Of a stretch of DNA of 64,000 nt, positions 1 through 11,503 are shown piece after piece; position 1 is the first letter of the stretch, and every line of letters starts with the position of its first letter. The stretch spans positions 2,862,501 through 2,926,500 of the forward strand of contig JBBPUQ010000008.1 in NCBI GenBank assembly GCA_038501195.1, read 5' to 3'. The position numbers were made by a program, and so were the translations under genes. The stretch comes from Nemania diffusa (taxonomy: Eukaryota; Ascomycota; Sordariomycetes; Xylariales; Xylariaceae). Under the pieces are notes generated by a model. It was not told where the DNA came from. It worked only from the letters and a program-made list of their open reading frames with translations, and did no database searches.

Positions 1-3000
1 TCTACATTCGATGAAAATGCTATCCAGAACGATAGTGATGAGCGCATTCAAGAGCTCATTCACGAGGCAACAGACTTGAAGCGAGAATTAGATATGACGA
101 GGTCTCAACTAGAGAACGCTCAGGGGCAAGTTGAGAGATATAAAGAGCTCAGCCAGGCTTCTGAAGAGGAACTCGAAAGGTTGAACTCTGCGCAGGAGCA
201 ATATACCCAGGAGATGGACAAGGCACTATCTACTAAAGACGCAACCATCAAGGAACTCGAGCAACGAGCGGAAGACCTCTCTTCTGAACTAAGCCGATCA
301 AATGGTGAGCTGTCTGCCCTACGCGATTCTCAAGCAGACATTACTCGTCGTTTTGAAGAAGAGAAGAGTATTCTTGAGGAGGAAGTCAAGCGCCTTAAGG
401 CAGATGAGGAGCATTACATATCATCTTCTCAGTTCCATCAGCAGGACCTTCGGGCGCAGGCTGAAATCGCGGCCACCGCACAGCAAGCGTACGAAAACGA
501 AGTTATGAAGCATGGAGAAACTGCCAAGGCGCTATCCACTATCCGAAACGAGTATAACCAGCTCAAAACTTCCGTGGCCAAATTTAAGGCCGAGGCCGAA
601 TCCACGAAGGCTACCCTAATGCAGAGCGAAAGCTCTTGGGATGAGCGTCGACAAAAGTTCGAGCAAGAGATTTCGGAGATCCGTAGTCGCTGGGAAGATG
701 CAAACGCACAAAACAAGATATTGCACCAGCAACTTGAGAATGTGACTACGCAGATTTCGGCATTGCAGAGCAGTCGCAGGGCAGATGATGAATCGCTCGA
801 GATGATAGCAGCACATCCAAGTAGCTCAGATGGTGACAAATACCGAGAGCTCAGTAACTATCTTCGACGCGAGAAAGAAATCCTTGAGGTCCAGTATGAC
901 ATTAAGGCGCAGGACGCCAAGAGATTGCAACAACAGCTGGAGTATACCCAGTCTCAGCTTGATGAAGCTAGACTCAAGCTTGAGCAAGAGCGTCGCTCGC
1001 ATGGCCAAAATGATCGAAACTCTATGGCTCATAAGGACCTCATGAGTAAGCTGGAGGAACTGAATCTTTTCCGTGAAAGCAGCGCTGCTCTACGAACTGA
1101 AGCTCGTCAGTCTCAGGCCCAATTAACAGAAAAGATTGCTAAGATTACCGAGCTGGAGTCCGCAATACAACCACTTGAAGCCCAAATTGAGGAACTTCAG
1201 AGCCAGCAAAGCTTTAAAGATGCCGAGATGAAACAACTCCAGGAAGACCGTGACCGCTGGCAAAAGCGTACTGAGGATATTCTCTCAAAACATGGCCGAA
1301 CAGATCCAGCGGAAGTCGAAGAACTGAAACAAAAGGTGGCTAGCCTTGAAAATGAACGAAATGCATTGCAGGAAGCCGAGACCCCTCTCCAAGAAAAGAT
1401 TCAGGAGCTGGAAAAATCAATCACGACAAAAGAAGCCGACTGGGCAGTAACTCGGGAAAGGCTCATCACCTCGGCTAAAGAACGCTCCCGAGTATTGACA
1501 ACAGCTAAAAACCAAGTGGTTGCTGAGAAGGAACAAATACAAAAGAATTTTGAAGAGGCTACCAGTGAACTTGCTAGCACTAGAGAGGAGCTGGGATATT
1601 TCAAGAGGGCCAAATCTGAGTTGGAGGAACAAATTTTGGAATTTAAGCAACAAGTCACTTCGTTACAGGCTAAGGTGCAAAGTGTTGCTCCTGCACCACC
1701 CTCAGATTCGCTTGATTCCCAGGTGGCATTGTCTGAACTACAAACTCAGCTCACCGTATTACGTTCAGAGCTAGAGAGTGTCTCATTACAAAAAGCTAGC
1801 ATTGAACAAGAGCTTCAGAACACACGCGATCAACTTAGCTCTGCGATCGCTGAGAAAGAACGTGGGGCTGTTGAAGCTCACACCCAAACCAACGGTTCGT
1901 TAGCAAGCGGAAATAGCATGGAAACTCGTCAGGATGACCCCACCGAGAGTACAATATCCCAACCGTTGTCGGATGAGGAGCGCAAAAAGCTCGAAGATCA
2001 GATCGCTGCTTCAGAAGCTCGGGCTACCGCTTGGGAAGCCAAGGCCCAAGAGCTTGAGCAGAATCAAGATACTATCGTCAAGCACCGGAGTGATAAGATG
2101 AAGGAAGCTCTTAATAAACGTCTCGGTGAATTTAAGGCGTCGATGGAGAGTGAACGGGCTCAGTTGCAGCAAGACAAGGAGAGATTGGAAGCAGATTTCA
2201 AACTACGCATGGAGCAAGAAAGAAAGATATGGGAAACCGAGCAGGCTAGTGAGCAGAGAGAAATGAAGGTTCCGAGTACACCTCAACAACCCAAGGCAGA
2301 GGCTGCTGTACCAACACCTGGCACCTCCGTCCCGGACCTCAACAATCTAGGTGACCAGGAAATTCGTGAACTAGTCTCGAAGAATGCCACTGTCAGAAGC
2401 ATTGTGCAAAACAACATCAAGAGCAAGCTTGCCGCTGAGGCCAAGAAGATGAAGGAGGAGCACGAGATATCCTCGAAGGCGGAATGGGACCAGAAGCTCG
2501 CTCAAGCCAAAGAGTCGGCAACCCAACTCGCCACATCTAAGATGAACCTTAAATTGAACATGACAGAGAATCGGGCTCGAATCGCAAATGCCAAGATAGA
2601 AGTGGTTGAAACTGCAGCGAAGGAAACACCCCAACGGCCTGTCGGAGAGGTTTGGGAAATCGCCAAAGTGGCAAAACCACCACCAGCAGCCAAACCAGCT
2701 GCACCGACCACACCGGCTACGCCGGCTACACCGGCGGGCCGCACTGGGCCCATTGCCACCACGGGTATGCAATCCCCCGCCCCAAAAATGCCCTCGTTAA
2801 TACAAGCTAATGAATGAGACAGCGCCGACAAGCCAGCTCACACCATCTAGATCGGCTTTAGTTTCCCAGGAAGCCAAGCTTACCCCATCCACCACTATTC
2901 CACCAAAACCCGTGACTGCTAATGCAGCTCAGCAAGCCAATAACCCATTTGCCACTAGCCAACAGAGCCAGGCAATGCCAGCAGTAACGGCAGCTAATCC

Positions 3001-3322
3001 ATTCTCGCAAGGCGGCCCCCCTGTGCCTCAACCAGTGCCCACAGGGATACCACAGCTCGCGCAGCCATCTGCATCACAGATCCCCAAAGTATCTAATCTT
3101 CCTATTCCTGGCGGAGCACGAAAACCTAGCGGCCAACAAATCCCCCGCCCAGGTGCACGTGGTGGAGGATCGCAGCGCGGACGTGGTGGCGGGCATCCAG
3201 GACGCGCGAGTCTGAATCCGTCTGCCGACAACTTCCAGCCTGGGGCAAAACGGCCCAGAGGCGACTCAGAGATTGGCAATGGCCCTAAGAGAGCACGAGG
3301 CGGTGGTGGTCCTGGTGCATAG
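1..3322 (+). CDS. MLP1: MLP1/TPR nuclear pore basket protein, C-terminal part (5' truncated by window edge)
   Basis: Structural filament of the nuclear basket, used in mRNA quality control, export and chromatin tethering (known for the family). The frame is open from base 1, so the N-terminus lies outside the window. Exons 1..2764 and 2823..3322; the 58-nt intron has donor GTATGC, branch-like GCTAAT and acceptor GACAG, and the join restores the frame between two otherwise separate open stretches. About 1,087 residues are visible. The first ~750 are almost uninterrupted charged coiled coil rich in E, K, Q and L. They are followed by a Pro/Ala-rich linker, an Asn-Pro-Phe-containing low-complexity tail, and an Arg-Gly-rich basic end (GAKRPRGDSE, KRARGGGGPGA) typical of fungal Mlp/Tpr C-termini. 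Another large coiled-coil protein cannot be excluded from the coil alone; the RG-rich basic tail argues for Mlp1. Confidence 0.85.
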
Positions 3323-4421
3323 AAGCGTCACGGCCGAAAACGTCCCCTCGGTCGAGGATCAGAAGCCATGCTATAAGTTCGTTGTACATTAGTTTACGCG
3401 CTCGGCTGCGTACGGAAAATGTTGTCTATTTCTATGAGGGGGACAAGGATTCGTCAAGATAATTAGCAACCAGAGACGAGGACACATCTCTAGCGAGGGG
3501 CTGTACCTTACTAACGTATGGAGTTTGGGCTACAAATAATATGTATTCATTCCTTTTGTTCATTTACTTGCATCTTCTAATCTCCTTGTGAGTAATTTGT
3601 TCTCGGTGCATTTGAAGTTGTAGACTCGATACTCGACATGTCTAGATTATCGCTCTTAAACCCGAGTTGTTCTCTAGGGCAATATTGATGGCTTAGCTGA
3701 ACATTGCAGGAGGAATGTCGTGTTAGCTAAAACCAATTGTTTGCTACTTCGCTTCCCTCATTAGTGGATATCACGTCTAAGAGAAAGTTGTCCTATGACA
3801 AATCCAGACGGTCGATAGAGAAAAGGAAGTTCGATAGCAAGTAGCATCTGAGGAAGAATAAGACATGTTCAGACGGATCGTAGGACTAGGTTCCGGCACT
3901 GGCCTCCTATGAAGCCGAAACTTCGCTGGTGGAGAAAAGAGCATGCCACGCTTGCCCGACTACAAGAATTCCCATTTCCAATAAACACGACGATAGTCAA
4001 AGGAAGGAGGCTTGAAGATACGATTTTACGCGTGACTAGGGACCCCAGCCCTGTTGACGGAGACTGGTCCGTCTTGCCCGATCGGGGCGAGACAGCGCTG
4101 AGTTGAAGGTTTCATTCGCGGGAAATCCTCAGCATAGCCTCCACTAAACCCACTACAACGCGGAGCTTGAGGATGCCAACCGTAGGTTCAGGCAGCCCAT
4201 AATAGGATGCGAAGCCGAGTGATCAGGCGTTTCGTGGAAGATGTTGGCCAAGCTCAGGGCTCCGTTTCTCTGGTAATACCAGACCGGGGCCTGCGTCTGG
4301 CCATGTATATAAGAAACAGATGATATAAGTGAACTTGTCCGGTTAGGGGGACGATCAGCAACAAGCAGATGTTGGCCATCTCCCGAGCCTCACTCTCCAT
4401 TGTCGACGACAAGACTTGGCG
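3323..4421. other. Intergenic region between MLP1 and GH74 genes
   Basis: About 1.1 kb with no supported gene. Holds the MLP1 3' flank and the GH74 promoter. A 65-codon open frame at 3909..4106 has no recognisable features and is treated as chance. Confidence 0.6.
4306..4313 (+). promoter_or_regulatory. TATA box of the GH74 gene
   Basis: TATATAAG lies about 115 nt upstream of the GH74 start codon. Just upstream, an inverted pair CCAGAC/GTCTGG (about 4280-4300) encloses CCGGGG, which fits the SYGGRG consensus of the fungal carbon-catabolite repressor CreA/Cre1. The TATA call is by sequence and spacing; the CreA site is only a short match. Confidence 0.45.
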
Positions 4422-7293
4422 ATGAAGCTGTTCACAGCCATTGAGCTGCTCTTAGCAGCCACGACTCCCATCCAGGCGGCCTATACATGGCAGAACGTCA
4501 AGATTGGAGGCGGCGGCGGCTTTGTGGCGGGCTTTGTATTTCATCCCAAGACCAAGGGTGTCGCCTATGGACGAACGGATATCGGTGGTCTTTATCGACT
4601 CAATAGCGACGACTCCTGGACGGCCGTGACCGACAGCATCGTCGACGATGCCAACTGGAGCAAATGGGGTGTTGATGCCGTCGCACTGGACCCTCAGGAC
4701 TCCAGCAAGGTCTATGCCGCGGTAGGCTCCTACACAAACAGCTGGTTCGTCCTACTCTCGAATATCAATATCTAAACGATAGCCTGTCTAACAAGCCCGT
4801 AGGGACCCCAACAATGGTGCTATCATTCGTAGCAGCGATCAAGGCGCAACATGGTCAACGACTACCCTTTCCTTCAAGGTTGGCGGTAACATGCCTGGCC
4901 GTGGTATGGGCGAGCGTCTTGCCGTCGACCCGGCGAACTCCAAAATCCTCTATTTCGGAGCTCGGAGCGGAAACGGACTGTGGAAGAGTACTGATGCCGG
5001 AGTGACCTTTACTAAGGTCTCCAGCTTCACGGCTAAGGGGTCATTTGCCCCGGACCCGAGCGATACCACCGGCTACAACAACGACCCTCAGGGGCTCACC
5101 TTTGTCACTTTTGACTCTACGAGTGGAACGACTGCTGGCGCTACTTCAAGAATATTCGTCGGTACGGCAGACAATACCACATCGAGCTTATGGGTTACCC
5201 AAGATGCCGGAGCTACAGTACGTCTTCTCTCATGATACCTCAGTCCTAAGACTAACATATGACAGTGGAGCGCCGTGGCAGGTCAGCCAGGGACTTTCTT
5301 CCCGCATAAAGGCGTGCTACAACCAACCGAGAAAGCCTTGTACCTCACCTACAGCGATGGCACGGGGCCTTATGATGGCACATTGGGAGCTGTGTATCGG
5401 TACGATATCACGGCGGGCACTTGGACGAATATTACACCAGTCTCGGGCAGCGACCTCTACTTTGGGTTCGGCGGCATCGGCGTCGACATGCTCAAGCCCG
5501 GGACCATCGTCGTAGCAAGCTTGAACTCGTGGTGGCCCGACGCGCAACTCTTCCGGTCTACAGATAGTGGCGCTACCTGGTCGCGACTTTGGGAGTGGTC
5601 CAGCTATCCCAGCATGAATCTATACTACAGCCAGTCCGTAAGTTCATATCCAGTCTAACGCTAGGCAGGCATTTACAATTCTGACTCTGAAAACACAAGA
5701 CCGCAAAGGCGCCCTGGATCAAGACGGGCTTCTTGGACGTGGACACTAAGGACCTAGGCTGGATGATCGAGTCACTTGTCATCGACCCCTTTGACAGCGA
5801 CCACTGGCTCTACTCCACGGGTCTCACCGTCTTCGGTGGCCACGATCTCACCAAATGGGACACAACGCACAACATCACCATCCAGTCGTTGGCGGATGGC
5901 ATCGAGGAATTCGCCGTACAAGGGCTCGCATCGGCCCCCGGCGGAAGCGAGCTCCTCGTAGCAGTGTACGACGACAGCGGGTTCACCTTCGCATCATCCA
6001 GCGCCCTGAAGACCTCGCCGCAGAATCTCTGGAACACCCCCACGTTCTCGTCGTCCGTGAGCGTCGACTACGCCGGCCTCTCGGTCAAGAACGTCGTGCG
6101 CGTCGGGAACACGGCCGGCACGCAGCAGGTGGCCATGTCCGGCGACGGCGGCGCGAGCTGGTACGCGTACTCGGGCGCCGACACGACCACGGCGGGCGGC
6201 ACCGTCGCGCTCTCGGCCAGCGGCGACACCATCGTCTGGTCGACGTCGGCCAACGGCGTCAAGCGCTCGCAGTACTCGGGCGCCTTCTCGGCCGTCTCGT
6301 CCCTGCCCGCGGGCGCCGTGGTCGCGTCCGACAAGCAGAACAACACGGTGTTCTACGGCGGGTCCGCCTCGACCTTCTACGCGAGCAAGGACGCGGGCGC
6401 CACCTTCGCGGCCGCCGGGGCGTTGAGCGGCGCCGCCTCCATCCGCGACATCGTGGCGCATCCCAAGGTCGCCGGCGAGGTCTGGGCGTCGACCGACGTC
6501 GGCATCTTCCGCTCCACGAACTACGGGGCTTCGTTCGCGAAGGTGTCGTCCGCCCTCACGGACGTGAACCAGATCGCGCTCGGCCTGGCCTCGGGGAGCA
6601 CGTGGAACGTGTACGCGTTCGGCACGGGGTCCGCGGGTGCGCGGCTCTACGGCAGCGGGGACACGGGTGCGACGTGGACGGACATCCAGGGCGCCAGCCA
6701 GGGCTTCGGGGCCACGGACAGCTGCAAGCTCGCGGGCAGCGGCAACACGGCCGGCCAGGTGTTTGTGGGCACGAACGGCCGCGGTGTCTTTTTCGCCTCT
6801 GGGTCTCTGTCTGGCGGCAGCAGTGGCGGCTCGACTACTAGTACTACTCTTGCTACGACGACGACTAAGACCGCGACGTCGACAACGACAACAACCACAA
6901 AAGCCGCGACTACAACGACAACTACGAAGGCCACCACGGCTACGACGACGAAGACGACCACCACTACTGCTACACCGACCGGGACTGTATCTGTGAGTGA
7001 TCCCTATAGTCTCCCGATCCCCCTCCTTTACAAGTTTTAAACATTTACTAACTCTTAGACTCCGCAGCAATACGGCGTAAGTAACACATCCAAGCAACAT
7101 AAACTAACTTCTGGTCTCCTTGCTTCATATTTCGGATAAGAAATCTCTCATACTTTTAAACTACATATAGCGCGAATTCGCTGACTCCTTTTTCTTGTAG
7201 CAATGTGGAGGAAGCGGTTACACCGGGCCAACCGTCTGCGTAGCCCCTTACACATGCCAGGCGCAAAATGACTTCTACTCCCAATGCCTGTAA
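4422..7293 (+). CDS. Secreted GH74 xyloglucanase with C-terminal CBM1
   Basis: Hydrolyses xyloglucan; endo-xyloglucanase or reducing-end-specific cellobiohydrolase, the two activities of the family. Exons 4422..4744, 4803..5217, 5266..5637, 5700..6992, 7059..7076 and 7201..7293 give 837 residues. Signal peptide about 1-20. The twin beta-propeller shows GH74 signatures: RTDIGG (Asp53, matching the first catalytic Asp), [10 protein letters not shown] and [12 protein letters not shown]. The second catalytic Asp probably lies near residues 461-462 in VYDDSGF. Asp-box-like [16 protein letters not shown] repeats recur. A Thr-rich linker (about 6830-6980) leads to a CBM1 ([13 protein letters not shown]...NDFYSQCL) split by the last intron. 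ATG 4422 was preferred to an in-frame TTG two codons upstream. An 18-nt microexon codes TPQQYG. Coding GC rises sharply after about 6000. Confidence 0.93.
6832..6984 (+). repeat. Thr-codon repeat encoding the O-glycosylated linker of the GH74 protein
   Basis: Runs of ACN/AAR codons encode a Thr/Lys/Ala-rich linker joining the catalytic domain to the CBM1. Such linkers are usually heavily O-mannosylated. The low complexity also creates long spurious frames on both strands. Confidence 0.7.
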
Positions 7294-7602
7294 ATATGTT
7301 ATTCTTCTCCCATAAGATCGGGCTCGTATATAGCTTTAGCCTTTAAGCATGTGTAATTAAATCGCTATTCAGCACGATGCTGTTTCTAAAGAAACGGTGC
7401 ATTTGATCGAGATTATCTACATAGGTGTATACCACGTGCTACACACGTACTGAATGCCGTAGAGACACTTTTGTAAATGATTGGGAGATCCCCTTAAGAA
7501 CAACCGGATCAAGACTGAAAACAAGCACACAACGCCATAACCAAGCAAACTCAAGCACCAAACCACCACACGACAACCATCCCATCCACCCAACACTCCC
7601 CA
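7294..7602. other. Intergenic, convergent 3' ends of GH74 and TfdA-like genes
   Basis: About 310 bp between two convergent genes; nothing but presumed 3' UTRs is seen. Confidence 0.6.
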
Positions 7603-9060
7603 TCATCGCACCTCCACAGCCGTAGCCCCCGACGTAGGAGCAGGAACAGCAGCAGGCGCAGGCGGCGGGACGAAGAAGGCCGAGAACGCGGACCCGACGG
7701 CGTTGAGCCCCCAGGCGTCGGGCGAGTCGTCGTGGACGGTGGTACGGCGCAAATCGCGCAGGAAGCGGCCCTCGAAGGTGCCGGGGCCGGCGCGGTGCAG
7801 CACGGCGCGGTTGTCCCAGATGACCAGGTCACCGGCGTCCCGCCAAGGCACCGCCACGACGTACTTGGGCTGCGTCGCGTGCGCGTTGAGACGCTGCACG
7901 AGCGCCCAGCTGTCCGGCACCTCCTCGCCCGCCGACGACGCCTGCTCGACGTGGTGCAGGTGGGCGCCGACGTAGAGGTTTGGCCGCCCGCTTGGTGTGT
8001 GACGCTGCAGGATCCGGTGTCTCGTCACTGGGGCCGGCGTTTTGGGATTAGCCATTGACATTCTACGTGTTTGCGGAACTTTTCATGGAGAGCTGCGGGC
8101 GACCTTTTCGGGTTTGAAATCCACTTATACAGCAAGAAAGAAAAGGGGGGGCTCCGGGAGTGGTTACTCACTAGACCAGCGCGTGGGATCCAAGTCCTTG
8201 AAGAACTCGGGGGACCCGAGCTTGCGGGAGTGCGCCATAGAGTGCGCACCCACGAGGCCACCGCCCTCGTCAGCGCCGGCGAGGAGCGCAAGCGTCTCGG
8301 CGTCGAGCTCCTCGGCGGCGGTCCGCGAGTCCGCGAACAGGGTGTCGCCGCCGTGGCCGGGAGGGGGCAGGAGGGCGGCGCGCAGCAGGCAGAAGGACGC
8401 GCGCCGTGGGTTGAAGGACGAGTCGACGTGGAAGACGCCGTTGCCGCGGTTCGCGTGCGCGCGGGCGCTCGACGGGTCCAACGGGCGCGGCTCGCACGTC
8501 GTCGCCGCCGCCGCCGCATCGATTCCCTCCTTAGCAGCAGCAGCAGGAGGAGTAGGAGGAGATGCGGCGGCAGACGGATCGATAGTGACGTTCCCCGCGT
8601 CGAAGAGCTCGTAGTGCTCGTACCGCGGCTTCCGCCCGTTGGCGAAGTAGCGCTTCGCGCTGTCCAGCTCCCCGAAGCGCCGTGAGAAGGCTACGTGGGC
8701 TGCGTCTGAGAGGCCCGTGTTGCGGAAGACGCAGACGCCATACTGAGGGGTTTGAGGCTTGTTAGCATCATCCAACTTTTGATGAGTAAACTGTATAATA
8801 CTTATGACATATAATAAGGTGAGCCTAGGATAAGGTATAGAATATAGCAGGCAGATGTATCAAAAAAGAATGAAGGAGAGGCTATAAGACTAGAGATACC
8901 TCTTTCTTACCTTCGCCATGGCAGCCAGAATCTCGGAAAACTGCTCTTCGGATACATTTTCGAAATCCACGCCTGAGACCTCGGCTGCGAAGGTCGGATG
9001 TAGCTTCTTGACCTCGATAGTCTTGAACGGTTGTTCTTCGTCTTTCACGAGACCCGGCAT
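7603..9060 (-). CDS. TfdA/TauD-family Fe(II)/2-oxoglutarate-dependent dioxygenase
   Basis: Oxidises a small substrate with O2 and 2-oxoglutarate; relatives act on taurine, sulfonates or 2,4-D-like aromatics, and the substrate here is unknown. Exons on the minus strand: 8911..9060, 8172..8742, 7603..8027; 381 residues. The start reads MPGLVKDEEQPFKTIEVKKL, followed by HPTFAAEVSGVDF and YGVCVFRNTGL, classic TfdA N-terminal motifs. The iron triad is visible as His155-x-Asp157 (HVDSSF) and His318 (RAVLHRAGPG), followed by an Arg-rich stretch that would hold the 2-oxoglutarate-binding Arg. The intron 2 acceptor at CCAG was chosen because it joins DPTRWS directly to MTRHRILQRH; the upstream TAG would be out of frame. 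A Pro/Ala low-complexity insertion lies at about residues 108-130. Very GC-rich coding. Confidence 0.87.
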
Positions 9061-9810
9061 ATTTGCTCTCTCCTATGTCTTTCTTCGATTCCTATTCCTC
9101 CCTCGTCAATATTTCTATTCGTACTTCTATTCGTCAAGTATTATCTTCAAACCAGATTACCAACATATAAGAAACGTTTATGCTTCAACTCGGTGAACCA
9201 AAGCTGGCTGTCAACGGATGGTTGGATTCATTTATCCCCCCTCTTGGCACCCATTTAAAGGATTCCATAGATCGCTGGTATCGTCCTCGAATCATGCATT
9301 TGCCGTATAATATAGTGCGGGGTAGGCAACGTGTCGTAACCGCCGAGGTGAGTTGCCGGGTTGGGATCGCTATGAATGTCTAGACAATGCAGTCAGCTTC
9401 GAGCAGGCATGCTAGACACACCGGACATATCCCGGGCTGTGAATCACTTGACTAAATAGTAAACCAAAGCGTTAGTGAAATGGGCCTAGAGCGAGGATCA
9501 CCGAGACCCCTAGCTACTACTACTACTACTGTTTGTAGACAATTGCAACTCCAACTTTTCGAGCACCTCTAATGAAAAATAGTAAGACGCATAACTATCG
9601 TGAGATGCTGACTTATTCACAAAACAGATACTAGAGAATGGTAGTGCAATCTCATGACGTATTATATAGCTAATTATCTAATCGTCAAGTTAAACGTTCC
9701 AATTGGCTTTTCTGCACTGTCGTCTATAAAAGAGCTTAAGCTTACATAATACATCTATGATTATAACTTGTCGCATGTACCTCCATTTTCATATTCAACA
9801 CAGAACTCCC
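9061..9810. other. Intergenic, promoter side of the TfdA-like gene
   Basis: About 750 bp, with a short (CTA)n run near 9518-9534. No gene supported. Confidence 0.55.
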
Positions 9811-10551
9811 TCAAAAGGCAGCAATAACACCCACCAAGCCCGCAGCAGCAGCAGCGTCAGCCCCCAGAAACTCCATATTATCCACCACGCCAAACGCGTC
9901 AGGGGACACCGTTTCCTCCGCCTCAGTCGCAGTAGTAAGTCCACTCGTACCGGCATCCTCCCCTCCCCCTCCCGCACCCGTACTCGTCGCGCCAGCAGCC
10001 GTAGCCCGCGCCGCCACGACCTGCTCGCACGTCTCGTACGCCTCGACGGTGGCGACCAGCGCGCTCGCGCGGGGGCACCTGCTCGCGAGGCCCGCGACGC
10101 GCGCCGAGTGCGCGTGGTACCACGCGTACCACGCAGGTAGGAAGCTCGTGAAGGCCTCGCCCGCGTCGCCCGTGACGGAGAACTCGCACACGCGGTCGAG
10201 GCCCCGCGTCGTCTGCGCCAGCGCCTGCGCCACCGCGTCGCCCGCCACGAGCTCCCGCGGGATCTTCGGCAGCGTCGTGACCAGCGGCAGCGCCCGCGGC
10301 AGGCACGCCGCCACGTCGAGGCCGCTCGCGAGCCGGTAGAGCGCCGAGAGCAGGTTCGGCGTTGTCGTCGTCGTCTCCCGCGCCTTGATGGCGGCCTGTC
10401 CTGCCGTGCTTGTCGGTGTCAGGCTCGACGGCGTCGGGTCTAGTTTGGGCTCGGCCTCGGCCTCGGCGTTGGCGCTGACGAGGGCTAGAGGGCCCGGCGA
10501 GGCGAGGAGTAGCAGCAGCAACGCCGTGGCCGCCGAGAAGGAGAGACGCAT
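9811..10551 (-). CDS. Secreted protein of unknown function, possibly cell-surface anchored
   Basis: Single exon, 246 residues. The start MRLSFSAATALLLLLLASPG is a clear signal peptide, cleaved around residue 28. An acidic Pro/Thr-rich segment follows, then an Ala/Leu-rich domain with a few spaced cysteines (around DVAACLPRALP, DRVCEFSVTG, SRCPRAS and YETCEQ) and the aromatic patch PAWYAWYHAHSA. The tail is Gly/Thr/Ala-rich and ends in a hydrophobic stretch without a charged terminus, compatible with a GPI-anchor signal. The overall form resembles small Ala/Ser-rich secreted proteins sometimes annotated in plant-associated fungi as infection-structure-specific; that is a weak resemblance from memory. 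Function unknown. Very GC-rich, unlike the AT-rich block next to it. Confidence 0.72.
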   Translation of the reverse strand: MRLSFSAATALLLLLLASPGPLALVSANAEAEAEPKLDPTPSSLTPTSTAGQAAIKARETTTTTPNLLSALYRLASGLDVAACLPRALPLVTTLPKIPRELVAGDAVAQALAQTTRGLDRVCEFSVTGDAGEAFTSFLPAWYAWYHAHSARVAGLASRCPRASALVATVEAYETCEQVVAARATAAGATSTGAGGGGEDAGTSGLTTATEAEETVSPDAFGVVDNMEFLGADAAAAAGLVGVIAAF

Positions 10552-10838
10552 TGTATAGGGATGTCTTATCGCGCCGCGTGCTGTCGGTTTGGTGGCTGGC
10601 GAGGTGTCTATCTAGTCTAGGTCATTGGCCAAAAGGGGTTGCTAAAGCTACTAAGCAGAAATAAATGCCAAACGGAATGAGTGCCGCTGGTATCAAGAGG
10701 TAAGAATTCCAATACGGAGCCGCCAATAATCTGGTGCTCATACCCATTACCTACTTCTCTAGATAGTACCTATCTTAAGTAATCCCTAGGGCCTAGGCCG
10801 CCTATCTAAGGTTGACGAGATCTCGACTAAATATTAGC

Positions 10839-10856
10839 TAGGTACCTAGGTAGGTA
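10839..10856 (+). repeat. Dispersed motif TAGGTACCTAGGTAGGTA, copy 1
   Basis: Exact 18-mer that recurs in other intergenic regions of the window; GTACCTAGGTA is its palindrome-like core. Confidence 0.7.
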
Positions 10857-10932
10857 TTGAGGGGTCTAGCCATGATTTCCAGCACCATTTCCCTATTGGG
10901 GGTGTTATGACGTATAGCAGAACCCCTCCAGA

Positions 10933-11357
10933 GTCAACGTGCCAAGAATCTACACACACATAATACACCTAAGTGCTGCTATTTCAAAGACCAACCAACT
11001 GGTTGAATAAAATTGGAAAGTTATTGGGTGAATAAAATTGAATAGCAGAAAAGAAAGCGAGTATATTAACATATATAGCATAATATACACTATGGTTAAA
11101 AGCAAAATATCTCTAACTAATTCTCATATTAGTTTATAACTTTTATAATCTTTTTTGTCTTATAGTATAACGTATATAACTATTTATCCCTTTATATTTA
11201 TATATTAAAACTCATATCTATATAGCCACCTAGCCCCTGCTTATATAAATCATCATTTACATCGTTTTTCCCATTTTATTTAGCTGTTTGGTAAGCCTTT
11301 GAAGTACTAGTGTTTAGATTTATTATGGGGTGTGTGTGATTTTTTTGGCACGTTGAC
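10933..11357. mobile_element. Degenerate AT-rich TIR element (MITE-like)
   Basis: GTCAACGTGCCAA at 10933-10945 has its exact reverse complement at 11345-11357. Similarity continues inward in diverged form (left AATCTACACACACATAATAC, right, read inverted, AATCACACACACCCCATAATAA). The interior (about 11030-11280) is very AT-rich and has no coding frame, as in RIP-damaged non-autonomous DNA transposons. Outer ends and target duplication are not certain. Tc1/mariner or pogo-type is a guess from the TIR style. Confidence 0.55.
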
Positions 11358-11456
11358 ACTGCCCCGCCAAGATACTGCATTACTTAATTCTATACGATTA
11401 CACTATATTACAAGTTTTACAATATACGCGGTCGCAGGTATGAATAATTATATAGC

Positions 11457-11491
11457 TAGGCAGGCAGCCAGCCAGGCAGCCAGGCAGGCAG
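11457..11491. repeat. CAGG/CAGC tetranucleotide array
   Basis: Imperfect tandem GCAG/GCCA units in an otherwise AT-rich setting. Confidence 0.7.
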
Positions 11492-11503
11492 ATAGTAGGT
11501 GAG

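Noticed and set aside
3909..4106. 65-codon frame upstream of GH74
   Set aside because: Short, featureless, in the promoter region.
5855..7100. Long frames on both strands inside GH74 exon 4 (328 and 368 codons)
   Set aside because: Arg/Gly/His-rich shadow translations of a GC-rich exon; the GH74 frame is clearly the real one.
8071..8685. Plus-strand frame of 204 codons within the TfdA-like gene
   Set aside because: Shadow frame; the minus strand carries HxD and the other dioxygenase motifs.
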